This document shows, one piece after another, positions 1-4,290 of a DNA stretch of 5,788 nucleotides. Numbering within the stretch: position 1 is the stretch's first letter; each line of letters begins with the position of its first letter. The notes below the pieces were generated by a model, which worked only from the letters and a program-made list of their open reading frames with translations, ran no database searches and was not told where the DNA came from. Both the position numbers and the translations under genes were made by a program. Origin of the DNA: Verrucomicrobiota bacterium (GTDB taxonomy: Bacteria > Verrucomicrobiota > Verrucomicrobiia > Chthoniobacterales > JAFAMB01); contig JAFAVN010000527.1 in NCBI GenBank assembly GCA_019242435.1, positions 1-5,788 on the forward strand, in the 5' to 3' direction.

Positions 1-1047
1 CCAGCTCAACGTGCCTACCATCGCATGGCTGCGAGATCCGCAGAGCTTTTCGCAGTCTGCCTGATTTGCTGGGCGGCTTCACTCCCGTTTTCCGTTTTCT
101 ATTTTCATCGGATCTCGCTCAACAACGTAATAGCCAACTTTTTAGCGGTGCCGATTGGCACCTGGATCTTGTTCACCGCCTTGGCATCGATTCTGATCTG
201 CCCGATTTCGAGTTGGGCCAGTGTCTGCCTGAATAACAGTAACTGGCTCTTAGGCCATTTCTTCTTGGCAGTCGTGAACGGAGTCGCTGCCATCCCCGGG
301 CAGACTATGAATGTCTCTTTAGCAGCTTGGTCGTCCAACGCCAAAGTGGTTCTGCTCGCTTCCGGTCGGTCTGAGATAGTTTATTTTCACACGGGTTCGC
401 TCAACGGGCTCTTGAACCCCGGTAGCCCGAGCAAGTACCGCCGAATTACCGAGCCATTTCTGCGGAGTCAAGGGGTGAATGAATTACAATTCCTGGGCTG
501 GTCAAAGCCCGACGGCGACCATTCTGGTTCCGCGACCGAAATGTTGAGACATTTTCCGATCAGGATGAACGTTAGTACCTGCCAGCAATCTGACCAGCAT
601 TTGCTTACCAGACCATCGGCCGGACAGCCAAACCTTTCGGCATCCGAATCTATCAGGATCAATCGACAAAATATCAGCGCCACATTCATGTTGGCACGAC
701 CCGATTCGTGGCCGCCGATCTTCGGCTGCGAGATCGGGCCTTTCCAGTTTCTTTTTCTCGGCGGGAATCACCAACAGGATGCCAGGCAGCCAAGCCAAAC
801 GGTGGATGTCATCTTCGCATCTAGTCCCCGCCAAATTTCTTCCGCCGAGCTACTCAGAAGATTTCATCCTCGAGCAATTCTTTATGGTCAGGGAAAATCC
901 GGAGACAAAAAGGCCCTTGCCGGTCGGATTACTCCAATCTGGTTTCTCGCCGAGAAAGGGGCAGTGACTCTAACCCTGCGCAAACAATCACTCGAGCTAT
1001 GCAGTTACTTGGGCGACCGGCTCACCTTGCCAAGTCGAAGTCGATAA
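1..1047 (+). CDS. comEC: ComEC/Rec2-family DNA uptake channel, C-terminal part (5' end outside window)
   Basis: The reading frame is open from base 1 to a TAA at 1045-1047. The first ATG, at 25, is internal, not a start. About 95 residues of hydrophobic segments come first, with the Competence-domain pattern LPFSVFYFHRISLNNVIANF at about 82-141. This matches the inner-membrane pore that imports single-stranded DNA during transformation. The remaining roughly 245 residues align in outline with the metallo-beta-lactamase-like domain usual at the ComEC C-terminus: LASGRSE where DVGQGD is expected, PFLRSQGV before the metal motif, then SKPDGDHSG (502-528) where SHxDxDHxGG is expected, and FLFLGG where LLTGD is expected. 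The first histidine and the later HHG-type motif are missing, so this domain is probably not catalytic. It converges on trmB and overlaps it by 43 bp. The family call rests mainly on the membrane part. Whether the missing N-terminal OB-fold region is normal cannot be seen. Confidence 0.82.
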   Translation, partial: PAQRAYHRMAARSAELFAVCLICWAASLPFSVFYFHRISLNNVIANFLAVPIGTWILFTALASILICPISSWASVCLNNSNWLLGHFFLAVVNGVAAIPGQTMNVSLAAWSSNAKVVLLASGRSEIVYFHTGSLNGLLNPGSPSKYRRITEPFLRSQGVNELQFLGWSKPDGDHSGSATEMLRHFPIRMNVSTCQQSDQHLLTRPSAGQPNLSASESIRINRQNISATFMLARPDSWPPIFGCEIGPFQFLFLGGNHQQDARQPSQTVDVIFASSPRQISSAELLRRFHPRAILYGQGKSGDKKALAGRITPIWFLAEKGAVTLTLRKQSLELCSYLGDRLTLPSRSR

Positions 1048-1631
1048 ATCGGCAAACTCTGAGCCATAAACTCAGTCTCGAAATCGGTTGCCGGATATTC
1101 GTCTTCCCAGGGTATTTGCGTAAACAGACAATCAACCGACGCGATGGCCTTTTCGATCTGATGAAAATACTCGATATGATCAGTCTTGACCCAGAGTTCG
1201 CCATCCGGGATCAGAGCATTGGCGATGGCTCGAAGGAAAGCATCATTTACTAAGCGCCGGCTATGATGCCGTCGCTTGGGCCAGGGATCTGGAAACGAGA
1301 GATGGAACCGAGTGACTGAGCTTGGAGACAGAAGGTAACGGACTGCATAATCGATCTCCAAACGAGTGACTCGGACGTTCGCTAGATTCAAGCGGCACGC
1401 TTTCCTCCGTGCTTTTCGAACCCGGCCTAGGAGCCGCTCGATTCCGAGAAAATTTCGGTTCGGGAACCGGGCGCCGGCATCTATCAGAAATTTGCCGGAG
1501 CCTGAGCCCAAATCTACCTCGATCGGGAAGTCGTTCTCAAAAATCTCACAAAAAACCAGTGGCTGACAAAGATCAGGCGGGAAGACCTCGTATTTTGCTT
1601 CTTCAGTTAGTTCAGTCGTTATGGCGTCCAT
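1005..1631 (-). CDS. trmB: tRNA (guanine-N7-)-methyltransferase TrmB
   Basis: This 208-residue protein has the usual TrmB length. The family methylates N7 of G46 in the variable loop of tRNAs in the cytoplasm, using S-adenosylmethionine (EC 2.1.1.33). Visible motifs are the SAM-binding loop VDLGSGSGKFLIDAGARFP (residues 39-57), the acidic end of the next strand GIE (63-65), the family hallmark FPDPWPKRRHHSRRLV (113-128), and KTDHIEYF (149-156), followed by the C-terminal TDFETEF...IYRL segment. The ATG at 1631 is chosen because it gives the normal length. No Shine-Dalgarno sequence precedes it. A TACAAT hexamer at 1646-1651, on the gene's strand, could be a -10 box with a very short leader, but no convincing -35 is seen. 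The 3' end overlaps the end of comEC on the opposite strand. The gap to the MBL gene upstream is 214 bp, so trmB may have its own promoter. Confidence 0.95.
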   Translation of the reverse strand: MDAITTELTEEAKYEVFPPDLCQPLVFCEIFENDFPIEVDLGSGSGKFLIDAGARFPNRNFLGIERLLGRVRKARRKACRLNLANVRVTRLEIDYAVRYLLSPSSVTRFHLSFPDPWPKRRHHSRRLVNDAFLRAIANALIPDGELWVKTDHIEYFHQIEKAIASVDCLFTQIPWEDEYPATDFETEFMAQSLPIYRLRLGKVSRSPK

Positions 1632-1652
1632 TGGGCCCGGTCTGGATTGTAG

Positions 1653-1673
1653 GTGATTCGTGATTAGTGGTTC
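1653..1673. repeat. Degenerate heptamer repeat, three units, upstream of trmB
   Basis: Three consecutive 7-bp units read GTGATTC, GTGATTA and GTGGTTC on the + strand. Reverse-complemented, GTGATTA is TAATCAC, exactly one unit form of the heptamer array at 2671-2719. The two sites are therefore the same repeat type in inverted orientation, one on each side of the MBL gene. This copy is eroded and sits 22 bp upstream of the trmB start. The rest of the 1632-1845 gap shows no gene or convincing terminator. Confidence 0.5.
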
Positions 1674-1845
1674 GGTTCTGGTTTATCTGGCTTTCGTTGC
1701 TCGGATGTAGCGGCGACTGTCCGATCAGATCGAAGGTTGAACAAGTTCAAAAATGGGCGCGAATTCGTGAGTCAAGGTCAAGAAGTGTGACCGGCGCCAG
1801 CGGGCCAGGACGAGACCCCAGCACAATCCAGAGACGCAATCAGGG

Positions 1846-2664
1846 TTAATCCGCTACAAACGGGTTATGCTGCCGCTCGTTTGCCACCGTCGTCATGGGT
1901 CCATGCCCCGGGCAAATGATCGTGTCGTCCGGCAGGGTCAGCAATTTCTCGCGATTGTTTTTGATCGCTAACGGATAGGCGCTGGGGGCTCCTCCCATGG
2001 AACCCGCAAAAAGCGAGTCACCAACGACAGCCACAGTTCTGGAGAGCCCATGGACCACATATGAGGTGCCGCCCGGTGAATGGCCGTTCGTCAGCCTCGC
2101 TTCGATCTGAAGAGCGCCGATGGTAAAGCGGTCTCCCTCTTGAACGTTTTTGGCGCCGGGGATCGGTTCGCCGGCAGGCGCATAGACTCGAGCTCGAGCC
2201 CCGGTTCTTGAAACAATCTCTTCTAAACCCGCGACATGGTCCTCGTGAGTGTGAGTAATGAAAATCGACTGGAGACTGAGACCGTGCCTATCTATGATGG
2301 CGGCCAACGTTGCCGGCTCGATTCCGGCATCAAAAAGAGCCGCGACTCGCGAGGACGTATCCCACAAAACGTAAGTATTCACGGTCATGCCTAGTAGATC
2401 AGTGTTGATCTGTTCCAGGCCGTCCAGCGCTATTGTGTCCGGTTTCCAGTTTCGTTGAAATGATTCCCAAAGCGGCTCCGGTTTTAGCCCAAGAGCAGTG
2501 GCCAAAACACTGACCTCGTTGCGCGTACCGGAACCGTTTCGCAGTCGGGCGACTGCCGGCATATCGATGTCGGCTCTAGTAACTAATTCGTGATCGGACA
2601 GCTTAAGTCCACGTTGAGCTTTGCCGATTATATCTTCAAATAGGTCTTCAAGCGGGACGCTCAT
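1846..2664 (-). CDS. MBL-fold metallo-hydrolase with N-terminal XRE-like helix-turn-helix
   Basis: The protein is 272 residues with two parts. Residues about 18-68 read like an XRE/Cro helix-turn-helix (LSDHELVTRADIDMPAVARL, then a second helical pair ending ALGLKPEPLW). Residues about 85-272 are a metallo-beta-lactamase-fold hydrolase with a full metal set: THTHEDH (H138, H140, D142, H143), H195 in NGHSPGG, D216 in GDSLF and H254 in CPGHGP. This is the glyoxalase-II-like binuclear pattern, but the C-terminal substrate-binding domain of true glyoxalase II is absent, so the substrate (thioester, persulfide or other) is not assignable. No signal peptide is seen, so it is probably cytoplasmic. 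The ATG at 2664 is the first in frame. The bases just upstream are the heptamer array, with no Shine-Dalgarno. It lies 72 bp downstream of the ankyrin gene on the same strand. Whether the HTH binds DNA or only serves as a helical N-terminal domain is unknown. Confidence 0.9.
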   Translation of the reverse strand: MSVPLEDLFEDIIGKAQRGLKLSDHELVTRADIDMPAVARLRNGSGTRNEVSVLATALGLKPEPLWESFQRNWKPDTIALDGLEQINTDLLGMTVNTYVLWDTSSRVAALFDAGIEPATLAAIIDRHGLSLQSIFITHTHEDHVAGLEEIVSRTGARARVYAPAGEPIPGAKNVQEGDRFTIGALQIEARLTNGHSPGGTSYVVHGLSRTVAVVGDSLFAGSMGGAPSAYPLAIKNNREKLLTLPDDTIICPGHGPMTTVANERQHNPFVAD

Positions 2665-2670
2665 GATCGG

Positions 2671-2719
2671 TAATCACTAATCAGTAATCACTAATCAGTA
2701 ATCGCTAATCAGTAATCAG
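2671..2719. repeat. Tandem heptamer array, seven units (TAATCAC/TAATCAG)
   Basis: Seven exact 7-bp units lie head to tail: TAATCAC, TAATCAG, TAATCAC, TAATCAG, TAATCGC, TAATCAG, TAATCAG. The alternation makes a 14-bp higher-order unit, present twice exactly and once with a single A-to-G change. The array fills 49 of the 72 bp between the ankyrin stop and the MBL start and ends 6 bp before the MBL ATG, so it replaces any normal ribosome binding site. On the MBL strand it reads as CTGATTA/GTGATTA units and would be in the leader of any read-through transcript. The near-identity of the units suggests recent slippage or active homogenisation. Confidence 0.97.
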
Positions 2720-2748
2720 TAAAGGAAGCGCTCTCTTTACTGATCACT
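2711..2748. repeat. Near-perfect inverted repeat over the ankyrin gene stop codon
   Basis: ATCAGTAAAG (2715-2724) and CTTTACTGAT (2735-2744) are exact reverse complements. Pairing continues outward to 2711/2748 with one mismatch (2714/2745). The centre, AGCGCT at 2727-2732, is itself a palindrome on the same axis. The left arm is the last heptamer unit and the right arm is an inverted copy that contains the TAA stop (2737-2739) of the ankyrin gene. As RNA it would form a stable hairpin at the end of that message. No T-run follows it on the - strand, so it is not a standard intrinsic terminator. It may impede translation or exonucleases, or may be a by-product of the repeat. Confidence 0.85.
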
Positions 2749-4290
2749 ACCGCCTTTCTGCAGTGTCCATACTTCACCATCGTTTACCCGCTTAATCACC
2801 ACTTGCGTCGGTCGAATATCCAAAACGCGATACCTCTGGCTCGGCTGGTCCGGCAGTGAAAAATCGTGGTCCAATTCGACCTTGATGCGTTGGCCAGTGG
2901 AATTCAAGAGAAGGACTACATAGGCACCATGTTCTCGGGTCGGAATTCCCTTGACCAAGGAAATCGTCTGACCGGTTCGTTCATGTCGTAATTTGACGAG
3001 CGAGGCATCAACCAGATTGCCATCTTTATCGTCCACATTCCGAGCTTGAATATCGACCACTCGGTAGCTCATCCCTTTGAGCTGATCACCCACTGTCACC
3101 GTATAGGTGGACCCGTCGGCATCTTTGATGACGGCTTTGTTTCCCTGAACCTCGGCCAATGTCACTGGCAAAAACGCTTCTTGAACTTCCTCAACGCTAA
3201 TCTTTTGAGCCATCGAAGTGCTACCGATTGTCGCTGGCTGTTGCTGCCGGGGGGATCCGGAGGAAGCGGCACCTTCCGGTGGCGGCATTTGCAAAATATC
3301 AGCATCGGAGATGGCACTAGGAGAAGGTTGAGGACTTCCGGTAGGGGAAGCCGCTGCTACTGCCGTGGCGCTCGGGGTGGGCGCCGGAGCTTTACTGAGC
3401 AACTCGGCGATCTCACTGAACCCCTTAGCGGCAGCGACAGTTTTCGGTGTCTCACCTGCCCGATCGGTAAGGGAAGGATCGGCACCCGCCGCCAGTAGTG
3501 CCTGCACGAGTTCTTTGTTCCCTTTACCGGAGGCCAGTATCAACGGTGTGCGCCCGTCGCTCGCGCGCGTGTCCACTTCAGCCCCGTTATCCAGCAAAGT
3601 TTTCACCGCGTCTTTGCGCTCCATCAGGGTGGCAACTAACAAGGCTCGGTCGAGTTCGAGCTTCGATTGTGCAGCCAATAACGCGATGCACTTGGCGTGA
3701 CCTTGGTAGGCCGCCTTCAGGACGGCCGTCCATCCACTGTTATCCTGGTGGTTAGGATCTGCGCCTCGGCTAAGGAGCAATTTCACGATCTCCGGTTGGT
3801 TATTTTGGGCCGCTACCATCAAAGGGGTGGCCCCATCCCGTCCCGCCACATTTGGATTCGCTTTATTATCGAGAAGAAATTTGACAATGTCTGCCCGTCC
3901 GCGCTCCGCCGCCGCCATTAGCGCTGTGTTATTGGCACTGTTCGGCGCATTGGGATCAAAACCGGCTTGAAGAAACAAGGTCAGCGCTTTCTGATCGCCC
4001 TCAGCCGCACAACGAACAAAATCATCGGCGTTAAATTGGAGATTAAGGGTCGAAAGCTGCTTAATGAGATCTTCCTTTGACTTGCTGCAGCCGAAACAAG
4101 GCAAGATAAGGAGAAGAGCAAGCAAACGAAAAAAAGACGACCACCTTGCCCGCAGAGCGTTGCTCTGTCCTAGTGCCTTTCGCTGCCGTCGTTTCCTTTT
4201 GTCAGAAGGACCGTTCCCAGCGTTCTCGCTGGTGATCGCTGGTTCTCGCTCGTTCAAACTCAGCCTACCGGAATACTGCCTGGGCGCCAT
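2737..4290 (-). CDS. Predicted ankyrin-repeat lipoprotein with duplicated beta-rich C-terminal module
   Basis: Taken from the ATG at 4290, the product is 517 residues. A Lys/Arg-rich stretch leads to the hydrophobic run FFRLLALLLILPCFGC (about 53-68), a plausible lipoprotein signal with Cys68 as the lipid site, although the lipobox is not canonical. About seven ankyrin repeats follow (87-300) with typical GATPLMVAA, IVKLLLSRGADPN and GRTPLILASGKG motifs. The fourth and fifth are degenerate. A Pro/Ser/Ala-rich linker (about 300-365) leads to two related beta-rich units (386-447 and 458-513) sharing YRVxDI and a final LxKG. Known ankyrin arrays bind proteins, so an envelope scaffold is inferred. 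The frame opens further upstream to a GTG at 4389, but that start would overlap glgE by 125 bp. Even the 4290 start overlaps glgE by 26 bp and gives a 67-residue region before the Cys. A CTG at 4153-4155 would give an ideal short signal peptide. The start is therefore uncertain, but the body of the gene is secure. Confidence 0.85.
   Translation of the reverse strand: MAPRQYSGRLSLNEREPAITSENAGNGPSDKRKRRQRKALGQSNALRARWSSFFRLLALLLILPCFGCSKSKEDLIKQLSTLNLQFNADDFVRCAAEGDQKALTLFLQAGFDPNAPNSANNTALMAAAERGRADIVKFLLDNKANPNVAGRDGATPLMVAAQNNQPEIVKLLLSRGADPNHQDNSGWTAVLKAAYQGHAKCIALLAAQSKLELDRALLVATLMERKDAVKTLLDNGAEVDTRASDGRTPLILASGKGNKELVQALLAAGADPSLTDRAGETPKTVAAAKGFSEIAELLSKAPAPTPSATAVAAASPTGSPQPSPSAISDADILQMPPPEGAASSGSPRQQQPATIGSTSMAQKISVEEVQEAFLPVTLAEVQGNKAVIKDADGSTYTVTVGDQLKGMSYRVVDIQARNVDDKDGNLVDASLVKLRHERTGQTISLVKGIPTREHGAYVVLLLNSTGQRIKVELDHDFSLPDQPSQRYRVLDIRPTQVVIKRVNDGEVWTLQKGGSDQ
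4153..4167. other. Small perfect hairpin CAGAGC-GTT-GCTCTG
   Basis: A 6-bp perfect stem (4153-4158 with 4162-4167) with a 3-nt loop sits just upstream, on the gene's strand, of the hydrophobic signal segment of the ankyrin lipoprotein. Such compact palindromes are more typical of intergenic repeats than of coding sequence, which adds to the doubt about the lipoprotein's N-terminus. Its function is unknown. Confidence 0.5.
4217..4250. repeat. Decamer-period repeat with a CCAGCG/CGCTGG hairpin at the glgE-ankyrin junction
   Basis: Three successive 10-bp blocks at 4221-4250 read CGTTCTCGCT, GGTGATCGCT and GGTTCTCGCT, and the following block, CGTTCAAACT, is a decayed relative. At the left end CCAGCG (4217-4222) and CGCTGG (4227-4232) form a perfect 6-bp stem with a 4-nt loop. 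The block starts 15 bp downstream, on the - strand, of the glgE stop codon. It could be a structured 3' end of the glgE transcript, or a small repeat that has been read into the lipoprotein N-terminus. Confidence 0.6.

Noticed and set aside
502..834. 110-codon open frame on the - strand inside comEC
   Set aside because: It is antisense to the clearly coding comEC frame, has no recognisable motif and no ribosome binding site, and its composition fits a shadow frame.
1674..1849. Small + strand gene in the trmB-MBL gap (open frame from 1667)
   Set aside because: It has no ribosome binding site, begins in the degenerate repeat, runs into the end of the MBL gene, and its translation lacks any recognisable pattern.
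1846..2664. Naming the MBL protein glyoxalase II (gloB)
   Set aside because: The metal motif fits, but the C-terminal HAGH substrate-binding region is missing and an HTH-like domain is added, so the specific name is not supported.
2671..2719. CRISPR array
   Set aside because: The 7-bp units are contiguous, with no spacers and no cas gene nearby. This is a simple tandem repeat.
2711..2748. Rho-independent terminator for the ankyrin gene
   Set aside because: The stem is A/T-rich apart from its centre, includes the stop codon, and no T-tract follows it on the - strand.
3046..3921. Several overlapping + strand open frames of 74-150 codons opposite the ankyrin gene
   Set aside because: They lie antisense to ankyrin repeats whose motifs are unmistakable. 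Their translations are rich in Arg, Ser and Gly with no domain pattern.
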